A stretch of DNA of 64,000 nucleotides. Origin: Prochilodus magdalenae (lineage: Eukaryota; Chordata; Actinopteri; Characiformes; Prochilodontidae). Every line of letters begins with the position of its first letter. Position 1 is the stretch's first letter. The notes under the pieces were generated by a model that ran no database searches, was not told the origin of the DNA, and saw only the letters and a list, made by a program, of their open reading frames with translations. Positions 32,737 to 44,443 of this stretch are shown here, in pieces. Location: NCBI GenBank assembly GCA_024036415.1, contig JAMWET010000550.1, positions 121,001-185,000 of the forward strand, written 5' to 3'. Both the position numbers and the translations under genes were made by a program.

Positions 32737-34090
32737 GTTGGGTTGGGTTGGGTTGGGTTGGGTTGGGTTGAGTTGAGTTGAGCGGAACGGAACTGAATCA
32801 AATGCTTTTGGTCATAAAACTACTACAGATCATGAGTCTTTAAACTTTAGAGTGAGTTCAGATGGCATTGCATTGGACTAAATGGAGTTGAGTTGAGTTG
32901 AACTGAATTGAACTGAATTGAACAGAACAGAACAGAACAGAACAGAACTGAATTGAATTGAATTGAATTGAATTGAATTGAATTGAATTGAATTGAATTG
33001 AATTGAATTGAATTGAATTGAATTGAACGGAACGGAACTGAATCAAATGCTTTTGGTCATAAAACTACTACAGATCATGAGTCTTTAAACTTTAGAGTGA
33101 GTTCAGATGGCATTGCATTGGACTGAGTTGAGTTGAGTTGAGTTGAGTTGAGTTGAGTTGAACTGAGTTGAGTTGAACTGAGTTGAGTTGAGTTGAGTTG
33201 AGTTGAGTTGAGTTGAACTGAATTGAATTGAATTGAATTGAATTGAATTGAATTGAACTGAATTGAATTGAATTGAATTGAATTGAATTGAATTGAATTG
33301 AATTGAATTGAATTGAATTCAATTCAATTGAATCGAACGGAACGGAACTGAATCAAATGCTGTTGGTCATAAAACTACTACAGATCATGAGTCTTTAAAC
33401 TTTAGAGTGAGTTCAGATGGCATTGCATTGGACTAAATGGAGTTGAGTTGAACTGAATTGAACTGAATTGAACAGAACAGAACAGAACAGAACAGAACTG
33501 AACTGAACTGAACTGAACTGAACTGAACTGAATTGAATTGAATTGAATTGAATTGAATTGAATTGAATTGAACGGAACGGAACTGAATCAAATGCTTTTG
33601 GTCATAAAACTACTACAGATCATGAGTCTTTAAACTTTAGAGTGAGTTCAGATGGCATTGCATTGGACTGAGTTGAGTTGAGTTGAGTTGAACTGAGTTG
33701 AGTTGAACTGAGTTGAGTTGAGTTGAGTTGAGTTGAGTTGAACTGAATTGAACTGAATTGAATTGAATTGAATTGAATTGAATTCAATTGAATTCAATTA
33801 AATTGAATCGAACAGAACGGAACTGAATCAAATGCTGTTGGTCATAAAACTACTACAGATCATGAGTCTTTAAACTTTAGAGTGAGTTCAGATGGCATTG
33901 CATTGGACTAAATGGAGTTGAGTTGAGTTGAACTGAATTGAACTGAATTGAACTGAACTGAACTGAACTGAATTGAATTGAATTAAATTGAACAGAACAG
34001 AACAGAACAGAACAGAACAGAACAGAACAGAACAGATTTGAATTGAATTGAATTGAATTGAATTGAATTAAACTGAATCGAATCGAAAAC
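32737..34090 (+). repeat. Pentanucleotide array with higher-order structure
   Basis: Blocks of GGTTG, AGTTG, AATTG, AACTG and AACAG pentamers alternate with a non-repetitive ~85-bp linker (ATGAGTCTTTAAACTTTAGA inside). The linker is reached from AACTGAATCAAATGC at 32791, 33036, 33346, 33580 and 33820. Linkers are followed alternately by ACTAAATGG (32876, 33427, 33907) and ACTGAGTTG (33121, 33666), so the true unit is a pair of linkers about 475-545 bp long. Frames reading FNSIQFNSIQ on the minus strand are artefacts. Confidence 0.95.
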
Positions 34091-34640
34091 CTACCACAGA
34101 TCATTATTCTTTAGACTTTAGAGTTCAGATTGAATTACATTTAATGCAATTAACCTGAATTAAAAAAGAATGCTATTGGTCATCTGTTCAATGGACTATC
34201 ATAAGACTACCACAAATCATTAACCCCTTAGACACCAATAGAATTCTAGAACACAATTATTTCCTGGTAAATTTCAAAGTCAGTGGCTTAATGATCACTC
34301 ATTTAAACAAAACTCCCGGGAGAGGAATGTCGTTATAAATTGATTTGATCAGAAAGATGAGTGCCACATGTTTAATAAAAACACAAAGCCAAGACACATA
34401 AATCAATGAGGCCAGGACAGAGGAGCAACATGATGGGCAATGCAACCTTAATTTTGAAAACACATAATACATAATATATAGAGAGGGGACATAGAGAGGA
34501 TGTAGAATACACTACGGCTCATGCTTGCATGTTTCAGAAGGCCTAGATATGTAATACATAGAATTACATTAAAAATTATTAACATACTATTAAATATACT
34601 CATCATCAAAAGCATGGCCTGTACATAGCTGTGGGATTGC
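34091..34640. other. Unique DNA flanking the pentamer array
   Basis: The first ~40 bp (CATTATTCTTTAGACTTTAG) are a diverged sixth linker. The rest is AT-rich unique sequence with no gene. Confidence 0.5.
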
Positions 34641-34742
34641 TGTGCTACTGGGAAGGAAGATAAAGGTTACCAGGGACAATAAATGATGATAAATGTAGAC
34701 AGATATGAGCAACATTTATTGAGCTACACATACAGAAGTACT
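34641..34742 (-). mobile_element. Tc1-like family C, isolated terminal fragment
   Basis: GGGAAGGAAGATAAAGGTTA, then ACAATAAATGATGATAAATG, then TTTATTGAGCTACACATACA matches the terminal 100 bp of the copy at 26.2 kb. The rest of the element is absent. Confidence 0.75.
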
Positions 34743-34899
34743 GTCTCTGATACAGAGACAGAGGGCTGGTAAACTCAGCAGCAGATGGACTGCAGTCTGG
34801 AACTGTAAAGCCCCTATATTTAACATTCCCCATCTGAATCCAATGGAGCCTTGCAAGTAGCTCTACTGTCACCATCCAATCTGTGACAAATCTAATTGC

Positions 34900-35180
34900 C
34901 TACAAAAAGAGAGAAAGAGCTACAGAACAGGGAAGAGAAGGATGAAGAGAGCAGGGAGGAAGATGGAGAGCAGAGGAGTGAGATAGAATGGAGTGGCTAT
35001 ATGAGAGAGAAAAAGGATGAAACTCTGAGTGGTAGAAATGAAGTATGACAGAGAGCGGCAGAGAGAGAGGGAGAGGGAGAGATAGAAAGGCTTGGAGTGG
35101 TAGTGAAATGGCGTGTGAGGGAGAGATAGAAGTGGAGTGGCAGAGAGAGAGAAAGAGAGAGAGAGAGAGAGTGCTCGGGG
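34900..35180 (+). repeat. Purine-rich GA tract
   Basis: GAGAGA/GGGAGA-rich sequence with short unique interruptions, ending in (GA)n near 35143-35171. Confidence 0.85.
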
Positions 35181-35519
35181 GTCTGATGTTAAGTGTCTTA
35201 TTATGACAGAATGACTGTTGCAACAGTCAAGTGGCGCTGCTGTCTGCCAACGGCCTCCATTAGAATAAGCATGAGGGCCTCTCCAGGCCGATGCTATCAC
35301 ATTTTAATCCCACATAGCCTATTACCCAGCCAGCCAGGTCAGCACTCCACACGGCAGTGGAAATAAACTCCGCTGAAAGCTTATGATAATTCCTCTCCTC
35401 TCCTCTGCACTCCTCTGCGCTCCTCGGCGCTCCTCTCGTCTCGGAGAGAAAGGCGGGCTCTTGCTTTATTTATTTATTTAACTTCTGAAGCTTCTCCTAC
35501 ATGAGGACTGAGGTAATGG
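35181..35519. other. Unique DNA
   Basis: Complex sequence near 35220-35400 with no recognised gene, then CTCCTCTGCGCTCCTC repeats. No exon was supported. Confidence 0.4.
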
Positions 35520-36215
<696 letters not shown>

Positions 36216-36862
36216 TACTAAACTCCTCACCTCTGATCTACTAATCTCATCTCTCAGTCAAATGATAAAGCAAGAGAGGATGGAGCTTGGTATTTCAGTG
36301 TCCCCCCGGAGTGGCTCTGGAACTGAAACAGAGTCAGTGTAGTGCGGCTGAGCGCAGTAGAACAGCAGATGGAAGAGGAGAATGAGCAGCAGACGAATTC
36401 GAGTGCAGCCGGGAGAGTCTAAAGTACAAAATGAGCATAAACAAACTGAACCAGAACGGAAGGAAAAGCAGCTTCGCTACTTATCAACCCCTCAAACTCT
36501 AAAGCTGAGTTTCACAGGCCCAGATCAAGCCTGAGCCTGGACTAAAATACATTTACAGGGCACTTTGAGGAGCCAATTAAACTCAGGCATTGAGAATCTT
36601 CTAACCTCAAATTGGAATGGCTATGGTGGACGTGGACTGGAGCCCTGACCGGGTCACTCTGAGCCATCATAGAGCTGTTATCACTCATCCGCTCGGCCAC
36701 TCTCTCAGCCACAGGGTCGTTTTACATGGGCCTCAGCCTCAGTGGGGCTCCTGATGCTGCCAGGCTACTGCCTGTTTCTAAGGAGACCGTTGCCATGGCA
36801 TTGATTATGGGCTGTCTGGAGAAAGCCCCCGCTGCTCTAATGACACCATTTACTATTCTCTT
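36216..36862. other. Unique GC-balanced DNA
   Basis: No gene recognised. The block 36560-36830 is repeat-free and may be conserved, though this is untested. Confidence 0.35.
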
Positions 36863-36906
<44 letters not shown>

Positions 36907-36925
36907 TCTCCCTCTCTCCCTCTGG
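36863..36925 (+). repeat. (CT)n microsatellite
   Basis: About 28 CT units, some with CCCT interruptions at the end. Confidence 0.95.
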
Positions 36926-38058
36926 AGATGAAGGGCTGTTTCAGGCCTAATTTGGCAAATGAAATTTCAGGTTTTTTTCCTCTCCATGCATTTATTACAG
37001 TAATGCTGCTCCGACGCTGCTGATGCTAATGTGCACTTTTATGACAGTGGCACTGGTAGCAGTGTTATTTGTAGTGGCAACATCACAAGACTGCAAGCAC
37101 GATTAGGCGTTGATATGTTGCCAGCATCAAAGCGCAAAGGTTTTGACAGGGTAGCTGTAGTTCTTACCTAAGCTAGCATTTACGCTTTAATTGGAATGAT
37201 CTATCCATGCTCTGTCCTCAAATAGATCCGCCACATCATTTTGTAAGCGACAACATGCTGCAGCCCATTTCAGATGTGTAGCATTTATCCAGCGACTCTA
37301 AACAAAGTGCAATACAGCTTCTCATTAGGTTGATCAGAATTAATCTTCTGTAAATCTGCTCCAGTTAACACAGTAACTATAAAATAGGAATGCAGTTCTG
37401 TGCAGAGCATGGATCAGCTTATGTTCTAGCCCACGGTCGACTGTTCTGGAAGGGGGTTCAGGCACCATGTACACCAGTTAGTGACAAAACACAGCAGAAA
37501 GGAACCAAAGTGCTTCAATCAATGTTCGTGGCAAGACGTTAATCAATGAGCTTGTCCCAGCAGGAAGACCTGTCTTTGATATGAGACAGAGAGGGCGAGA
37601 GAGAGATGGAAGGATGGAAGAGAAAGGGATGGGGTAGCGAGGGGCCACTACTGAGGGCAGATGTATTTATCTGGGTAATGATAGTCATCTGGCGCTCTGC
37701 GGCCAAGCTCTGCACGCTTGTGACAGTGATGAAGAGCGCAGTGTGTGTGTGTGTGTGTGTGAGTGTGCTGTCCCCGTGGTGCTCATTAAGCTGCCAGAGA
37801 TTGCCTTCTACCCCACACCCCGTCTCACCCCCTTCGTTTTCCCCCCCACGCTCCCCACTGGGCCTCCAAAGTGCCTTTTATTAATTCATAAAAACACACT
37901 GCACAAGTGATCGAGTCTGATATGCAGCAGAGCAGCAGAAGAGTAAGGGAGGGGGCGAGGGAGGGGGAACACCTCCCAGCCAACACACGCACCTTCACGC
38001 TCAACTTGTTTTCGTACAACGTAAGGACTGCAGGTCGTGTCCCGTTATGTAATACGTA
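36926..38058. other. Unique DNA, no gene recognised
   Basis: Complex sequence of about 1.1 kb with one short GT run (37741-37761) and a CCCCCCCACGCTCCCC stretch. Frames of 64-92 codons lack motifs. Confidence 0.45.
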
Positions 38059-38096
38059 TACAGTGCTGCTTGAAAGTTTGTGAACCCCGTATCAGT
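38059..38096 (+). mobile_element. Isolated Tc1-like terminal repeat
   Basis: TACAGTGCTGCTTGAAAGTT followed by TGTGAACCCC is a terminus I recognise from a different teleost Tc1 family, beginning with the TA target. The body and other end are not present nearby. Confidence 0.5.
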
Positions 38097-38189
38097 GGGT
38101 GAAGGTCGTCATAAGTGTGAGCTAAAATATGATCAGATATTTAAATTATAACAGTACATACAGAGAACACAATCGTCAGTGCCAAGATC

Positions 38190-38372
38190 TGGACAATCGT
38201 CACATGTCCAGAAAGCCTGGTATCACTCCATCTCCACCCCTACTACACAACCTGCAGGAACCCTGTGAGAATATTCAAGCTGTATGGATATTCAAGCTGT
38301 ATGGATGTACGTAATGGATTATCACAGGACACCATTAGGAGCCTCTACATCTCCATGCCGACATGAAACAAA
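38190..38372 (+). mobile_element. Tc1-like family C, C-terminal fragment
   Basis: CATGTCCAGAAAGCCTGG is the shared deletion junction. The C-terminal remnant follows (CTGCAGGAACCCTGTGAGAA), with a small duplication TATTCAAGCTGTATGGAT that is unique to this copy, ending in CCTCTACATCTCCATGCC. Confidence 0.8.
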
Positions 38373-38404
38373 AGATAAACGAACCCATAAAAGAAATAAC
38401 ACAA

Positions 38405-38530
38405 TTATATTATTATACTATCTGCAGTGCTGTGGGAAGGCAGATAAATGTCACCAGGAACAGTAAACGATGATACATTTAGACTGATATGGGGAAGATT
38501 TATTGAGCTACACATACAGAAGTAGTGTCT
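38405..38530 (-). mobile_element. Tc1-like family C, inverted terminal fragment
   Basis: GGGAAGGCAGATAAATGTCA, then GATGATACATTTAGACTGAT, then TTTATTGAGCTACACATACA is the family C end, in opposite orientation to the fragment just upstream. The two may derive from one rearranged copy. Confidence 0.75.
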
Positions 38531-38776
38531 CATGGTATGGCAGCCCCTGATCTTGTTTAGGAGACATTGATGTAGAAATGCATGTAGAAAATATCATACA
38601 TATGTGTGAAAATGGACACACACCCCTGCAAACACACAACACGCATACTAACGAAGACAACACACCACATATGCACATGTGAACAGACACCCAGAGGCAC
38701 AACACCCAGGCTTATCTTACTGGACAACGAGGACAGAGTAAGAAGACAGCTGTAGAGGAAAGAGACAAAAGTATTA

Positions 38777-38777
38777 T

Positions 38778-38843
<66 letters not shown>

Positions 38844-38939
38844 GCAGGGGTAGACATAGATGTGTTGAGAAAAATAAACAGCCACTGCTACAGTTTTCCC
38901 TCTGGCTAAGAGCACAACCACAGCCAGCACACTCTTTCA

Positions 38940-39017
<78 letters not shown>

Positions 39018-39045
39018 CACACACACACACACACACACACGGTCT
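38777..39045. repeat. Composite GT/GA and CT/CA microsatellite pair
   Basis: (TG)n(GA)n(TG)n at 38777-38840, then about 95 bp of complex sequence, then (CT)n, (CTCACT)n and (CA)n at 38936-39041. The two sides are nearly reverse-complementary in composition. All frames here are artefacts. Confidence 0.93.
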
Positions 39046-39194
39046 GACATTTCTCTGCCACCCAGATTTGGCAGCACACAAGCCCGTCTGCACTTGTTAA
39101 GTGTGTGTGTTGGCTGAGCGAGTGAAATGCACGACTTCTCTTATCAAGGTTCAACAGACTTTCCCCCAAGATCGGTGAGGGTCAGGCAGGGAGG

Positions 39195-39385
39195 CTAAAT
39201 CTCTTTCTCTCCCTCTCACACTCTCTCTTTCTCTCTTTCACTCTCTGTGTCTCTTTCTCTTTCTCTCTCTCTTTCTCGCACACATACACTCCTCTTTTTC
39301 ATTTCTCTCTCTGTCTTGGTCTACCTCCCTCATCCCTCCATCCCTCCCTCTCTCCATCCCTCGCTCTCTCTCTCTCATTTCGCCT
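39195..39385 (+). repeat. CT-rich tract
   Basis: CTCTCT runs with TTT and CCC interruptions. Confidence 0.85.
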
Positions 39386-39394
39386 CTCTCTGGA

Positions 39395-39645
39395 GAGGTA
39401 TGGAGAGAGGAACAAGGCCATGATATGGATTGCTGCGATTGAATTAAAAACATTAGCTGTGGGCTGAGGGGATGGATTGTGATGACGGTGCCGGGGGGAG
39501 AGAGACAGGAGTAAATGGGTTTAGCTGCAGGGGCCCTGAAAGCCAAGGCTAATGGATCGGAGAAATAGAGAGATGGCGGCAGCCACAAAGCCTCATATTA
39601 AGCATCATTATAGCAAGCTCCATAAAAATGCAACCCTTGGGGTTA
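39395..39645. other. Candidate conserved non-coding block
   Basis: Repeat-free sequence between pyrimidine and purine tracts with GATTGAATTAAAAACATTAG and GCTAATGGATCGG. No coding potential. Conservation is untested. Confidence 0.3.
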
Positions 39646-39712
39646 GGGCAATAGAGAGAGAGGGAGAGAGGGAAAGAGAGAAAGAGAGGGAGAGAAAGAG
39701 AGAGATGTAGAT
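39646..39712 (+). repeat. GA-rich tract
   Basis: GAGAGAGGGAGAGAGGGAAA-type purine repeats. Confidence 0.9.
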
Positions 39713-40052
39713 CGTAAAGGGAAATTCCTCTGTTAAAACACCTGATATGTCTCTGTTGCTGTGATTGAGCGTACTTGTGAGCAGAGCATGCTCTAATATC
39801 CTCCAGTGTTCAATATGATGACTCTCCAGTTTGGAAAAGCGACACAGACTTTATATTCATTTAGGAGTCAAAACTTTTATCACACATACAGTCATATGAA
39901 AAAATAAAGGGTGTATTGTGCACTGAAATCCGGAGGAAACAGAAGCAAGATTTCTATTTACCTGATGAGTTTCACATATTGGACAAAATACAATATACAG
40001 AATACAGTTGGCTGTAACTGTCGCACAGGCTTTTCATGCTTTATTTTCCCCC
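39713..40052. other. Unique DNA
   Basis: No gene or repeat recognised. Confidence 0.5.
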
Positions 40053-40310
40053 ATATATCGCCGCTGTCCAAAGAAAAACAGGTATCTCCAAAATGGCAAC
40101 TTTACAATACAGGCCAAAAACCTCCTGTATTTTGAATGGAAGTCAATGGAACCAGACGTCTTTTCAAGCAGTTTTGGGCCATTTCTGTTGGTCCATTCTT
40201 CATGAAATTTTCACACAGTGTAAACAGCAGCTCATGTGATCAAATGAGGCATAAAAGTAAAAATCAACAAAAATGGACATACATGTTTTTCGTTGGACAG
40301 CGACGATATG
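40053..40310. mobile_element. MITE family F copy 2, both ends present
   Basis: The left ATATATCGCCGCTGTCCAAA and right GTTGGACAGCGACGATATG ends are inverted repeats of about 38 bp with a few mismatches. The interior matches 12195-12430 in the opposite direction. The plus-strand frame starting MEVNGTRRLFKQF is shared with the other copy by DNA homology. No transposase and no clear target duplication were seen, so the superfamily is unassigned. Confidence 0.85.
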
Positions 40311-40795
40311 TTAAAGGAGCAATATGTAAGATCACACAATCTATCTCCACTCGATACAGTTCCTCCTTCCTCTTCATCTGCCATGTCCTGTCTTGTCTTG
40401 CCCCTTTTTTTTCTGGTCTTTTGTTTCTCTTATTACTGTTTGTTGTCTTGTGCCATGTGTTTCTATTTGTTTTGGTCTGTAGCTCCTCCTGTCTTCACCC
40501 TTTTGTCATGTCCCTCACCTGTCACTAGTTTGTGGCTCTGCTTCTTCCTTGTTGGTCTTTGTTTATTTAGTGTCCCAGTTGTTCCCTGTGTGCTTGCTTG
40601 GTGTTTTGTTCCTGTCGGTTATTTTCTACCCTTGTTTCTTGACCTTAATAATGTCTCGTGTCTAATTTTTCCTAATATCTTTACTTCCTGTTTGTGCTTT
40701 TGGTTCATATTTTGGATGTTATACAGCGGTGTATAACATCCGCTGTCCTCTGTAGTCTATTTCTACAGTAGTCTACTTCCACAATAGTCGATTTC

Positions 40796-40925
40796 GACTA
40801 TGTGCAATTAAAACTCAATATTCCATTTCTATTTCTACAGTGTGCAATAAAAACTCAGTAGTCTATTTCTATTTCTACTATGTACAATAAAACTCAGGAA
40901 TCTATTTCTATTTCTACTATTTCTA
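40796..40925 (+). repeat. 40-bp minisatellite, three units
   Basis: TGTGCAATTAAAACTCA, TGTGCAATAAAAACTCA and TGTACAATAAAACTCA begin at 40801, 40841 and 40881. Each is followed by TCTATTTCTATTTCTAC. Confidence 0.9.
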
Positions 40926-41049
40926 TTTTCTGTAATTTTTGTATATATATTTGTATATATTTGTATATATATTATATATATTAAATAATATATGCCGTGG
41001 CATTGTAAATTTCCCCACTGTGGGATCAATAAAGGATTATCTTATCTTG
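40926..41049 (+). mobile_element. LINE 3' end fragment (L2-like tail)
   Basis: AATTTCCCCACTGTGGGATC, then AATAAAGGATTATCTTATCT is the same kind of tail as at 45170-45213 (AATTTCCCCCTGGGATCAAT). It ends in a short ATCTT repeat as L2-like LINEs do. No reverse-transcriptase sequence is left. Confidence 0.65.
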
Positions 41050-41281
41050 TTTTTAAAGATTTGCACCTGCATCCTGTCTTCTCGTCCTGTCCTCGCCACA
41101 TTGTTCCTCCCCTATTTACCATTTACCACATACCAGTTTAGGGAACTGTTGCAAATTCCCAATCAACCTCCATCCTTTTACTCGCCAAGAGCGTCTCCAG
41201 CAGTGGAAGGCAATGCTACTGTTAACTCATGGGTAGCTACTGTGCTTCTTCTTCATCTTCCCATGTGGGGACTTGACCATA

Positions 41282-42556
41282 CAGGGCTCTAGAGTGCGAC
41301 CAATTTGGTCGCACATGCGACCTAATTTCTCAATTGTGCGACCAAAAAAAATCTGAGGTCGCACCAGTGCGACCAGCCGTTCGATAGGGGAAAAAAAGAA
41401 AAAGTCTTCGCGACTCTGAAAGTCTCCCTGTGGTTAAAAACAGACACACATTAGGCCCATTTCGTGGTCTAAACCAATCAAAGATAGCGAAGGGCGGGAC
41501 CCCGGAGGCGCCGTCAGCACTGAGTGATAGTTACGTTCAGTAAACGAATCCCAGTGAATGTTGTGAACTGAGAGCTTCCAGTTCACTGAACGAATCCACT
41601 GAGCAAGCACAGTTCCCTCGCAATGAGAGTCTCCGCCAGCCAGATTCGCGGGTGATTCAGTGATTCACAGACCAACACAGCTCCAGTTTCGGCCTGCCGG
41701 CCTGCATAACGGTCGTCAGCCTGAGTCGAATCAACTGATGAAGTGATTCGGTTCGTTATGTTTACTCAAATGATTCGCTTCATTCGAACGAAAAAAATCG
41801 TTCGCGAACGACACAGACACTAGAACAGTCAGATCAGACAGAGCGCTGAGTTAGCCCTAGGGCCCGTCAGATAAAAAGAGCGGCTGTAGCTGCGGATGGC
41901 GAGAAGGGACGGTGAAAGAATGATTTAACAACATTTTGGTTAAGAATGTTTCAGTTCAGGCCTGATCCGTTCGAAAACTGTTAATCTGCCTGAGAGGCTG
42001 ATGGCTCCGCCTCCGTGTCAGAGCCCGTTGGTTATGTCCTATGTCGGAGCTTCCTGGTCCGGAGACGGCATCAGATAACTAGCCACACATACGATCGACT
42101 CGGCGAGTCACAGCCAGGTCGCTGCCACTGACTGTAAGGAGTGTGGGAAGACAGTGGCCGGCAGTAGTGCGTTCTGTGACTGGTTATAATACATTTAGAA
42201 TTGAAGTGCTGAAAAAAGCACAACGCGTCTCTATCAAAAACACATTACTGCCACATTACATGCCCGACAAATGCACTGCCCAAGTGTTACCTTTACTGTA
42301 GAATTGTGCTTCAAATAAAGAACTTTATGCTGACCACATTGTTAGGTAATCATTTACAAGTCAATATTGCTTATATGGACAGCGAATAAAAAGAAAAGAA
42401 AAGAAAAAACAAACATGTCAAACATAAGTCTGCACCCCCGAATGTGAATCGCAGTTGCAAAATTTGGGTGCACCTCAACTGCGTAAGCTGGTGCACCTAA
42501 GAAAAAACGTTAGGCGCACCAGTGCAACCAGTTCAGAAAGTTAGTCTAGAGCCCTG
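41282..42556. mobile_element. Non-autonomous hAT-like element with AGGGCTCTAGA ends
   Basis: The left CAGGGCTCTAGAG and right TCTAGAGCCCTG are inverted termini. CCATA occurs directly outside both ends, consistent with a 5-bp target duplication. Sub-terminal GTGCGACCAATTTGGTCGCA (left) and GGTGCACCTAAG with GCACCAGTGCAACCAG (right) carry the GTGCGACC/GTGCACC motifs that I recognise from a common zebrafish-type hAT family. The interior is GC-richer, contains inverted GTTCAGTAAACGAATC/AGTTCACTGAACGAATC pieces, and has no transposase. Confidence 0.75.
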
Positions 42557-43257
42557 CCATATACTGGTTTACTATTGCCTCTTCAGGTATAAAGAGGGAT
42601 TACAAGACAAGACAGAGGCTAGTTGGTTAGCATGCTAAGTTCAGTAGATATCTCTGCAACACGATACATAAGCATTTAATCTAACATTTAATCAAAACTG
42701 TAATTCCCTCACGTTCTGTTGATATTAAAAAGTTAATTTTGCAAAGTTTAAGCTAAAAATCTTAAATGTATAAATATAAAGTGGCTTTGCATTAAATGTG
42801 TGTTCTCTGTTAAAGATGTGTATGTTACATATTATTTAATTATGTTAAATTCTTCAAATAAACAAAGTAGCTAAACCATTGCCTAGAACTGAAAGAAAGA
42901 AGTTGTAACTGTCAATCAACAGTGATAGAAAGCATCCATAACAGAAAGCATTGGCACTATTAGACTGTGGACTAATAGCAAGTCAAGTGCTGCTAATAAA
43001 ATCAAGCTAAGCTACTTCTTGTCATGATTTTGTGTGGATGTGTGGAACCATGCATCGCAGGAAACTCTGGACTGCAACTCAACTCATCTGTTACAGCTGT
43101 TACTGAAACGACTGACCCCTAAACCATATAGACTATATAAAGTGCATGTAAAAGACCATTCGGTAGTGTATAAACAGCACAGTAACAAACATTACTGACA
43201 CCGATCCTTTATTTATTAAATGGTTTATTTAAAACAATACATTTCAGAAGAAACACA
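42557..43257. other. AT-rich unique DNA
   Basis: No gene or repeat recognised. The sequence CCATATAGACTATATAAAGT near 43123 is AT-rich but gives no promoter evidence by itself. Confidence 0.5.
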
Positions 43258-43795
43258 GCATTTACATGCACTTAGTGTTATAACTGCAGAACAATTGATT
43301 TTGTCAGTAACCTGTTTAACGCATTTACAAGTACTTATGTATTCAGATCTGATTATCTGTTATCTACAATGGAGAAACTCTAGGTCAACATCTGTCAGGC
43401 AGTAATTGGATTTCTCTGTTGCAACCAGCCAATAAACCTACAGAATAAGATGTGATGTAAATAAAACATAAAACTTCATACCAAACCTGTAAAGTTTATA
43501 CACAACTGTATTAAAACCTTATATCACTTTAGCAGAGAATGCAAAGATACATTATCTAGAAGATGAAGTGTATTTAAATCCCTCATTTTGTTGGTTTCAG
43601 TGCCAAAGACCATTTATTGCCGTCTTGCAAGAGCGTACTCAGCTCTCTTTATCAGATTTCAGAATCTGATCATCTCTGGGTTAAGAAATCAGAGAATGCT
43701 GTTTACCTGACTATTCGAATAATCAGAATAATCAGATAACAGCAGAAATCCATTTATGGTCAGATTATTAGGTGAATGTAAATGCACTCTCTGTT
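43258..43795. mobile_element. Possible foldback element with TTTACATGCAC ends
   Basis: GCATTTACATGCACTTAG (starts 43258) and AATGTAAATGCAC (ends about 43788) are inverted. ATAATCAGATAACAGCAG on the right pairs loosely with CTGATTATCTGTTATC on the left (43350-43365). This matches the style of a common fish MITE with ACATGCACTTAATAATC ends. The boundaries are uncertain. Confidence 0.4.
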
Positions 43796-44185
43796 CTCGC
43801 ATCATTTTGCAGTCTTATTTAACAGTGTACATGACTGCTGGCTTCTGCATTTTTCAGTATCAGACTGGGCAGCAAATTGAGCCAGTTTTATGTTGGTAAA
43901 TATTAATATGCTGCTGAATCCAACAGTAACATAGGTTTAGCGCAATGACGTTCACAAATACACATGATCACTGCAACAGAACCTGTGTAACAACAGATTT
44001 CTTAACATCTGGTAATGTAACTTAGACAGAAGTGCTTTTCAAAAATTTGATTTACATCATGAAATGTTAAAGACAGCTGTTTGGGGAATTTATATCGCAA
44101 TAATATTTAAAACTGGGCTAAAAAGTGATTGAGGTTTGGTATTGTTGGATCTGCCCATTTAGCTCCTTAAAAAAAAGAGAAAAAT
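43796..44185. other. Unique DNA
   Basis: No gene or repeat recognised. Confidence 0.5.
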
Positions 44186-44443
44186 TGAGTGTGTGTGTGT
44201 AAGTGTGTACGTGTGTGTGTGCGTGAGTGAGTGAGTGCATACGCGTGTGTGAGTGCGTAGGTGTGTGAGTGTGTATGTGTGTGTGCATGTGTGTGTGAGT
44301 GTGTACATGTGTGTGTGTGTGAGTGTGTGTAAGTGCGTAAGTGTGTGCGTGTTTGCGTGTGTGTGTGTGTGTGTGTAAGTGCGTAAGTGTGTGCGTGTTT
44401 GTGTGTGTAAGTGTGTAGGCGTACGTGTGTGTGTGTGTGTGTT
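44186..44443 (+). repeat. GT-rich array (upstream of LINE)
   Basis: GTGTGTGAGTGCGTAAGTGT-type units without strict period. Compositionally like the larger array on the far side of the LINE fragment. Confidence 0.93.

Larger units (their letters stand above)
40375..41101 (+). mobile_element. LTR-like repeat G copy 1, interrupted by a LINE tail
   Basis: The first part (40375-40735) aligns with the reverse complement of 48853-49253, sharing TTTGTTTTGGTCT, GCTCCTCCTGTCT and CACCTGT. The last part (41050-41101), TTGCACCTGCATCCTGTCTT, then TCCTCGCCACA, matches the end of that copy. The intervening 40736-41049 is a LINE 3' end with its minisatellite. Frames translating as Cys/Leu/Phe/Val-rich peptides occur in both copies and are not evidence of a membrane protein. 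Confidence 0.6.

Noticed and set aside
32737..34090. CRISPR-like array (repeated unit with regular linkers)
   Set aside because: Linkers are identical and the repeats are low-complexity pentamers, the opposite of a CRISPR array; the genome is also eukaryotic.
33092..34104. Asn/Ser/Ile/Gln repeat peptides on the minus strand
   Set aside because: Translation of the TTGAA pentamer array.
40136..40528. 130-codon frame (MEVNGTRRL start) resembling one at 12.0-12.4 kb
   Set aside because: The similarity is explained by the shared MITE; the frame then runs into an unrelated repeat.
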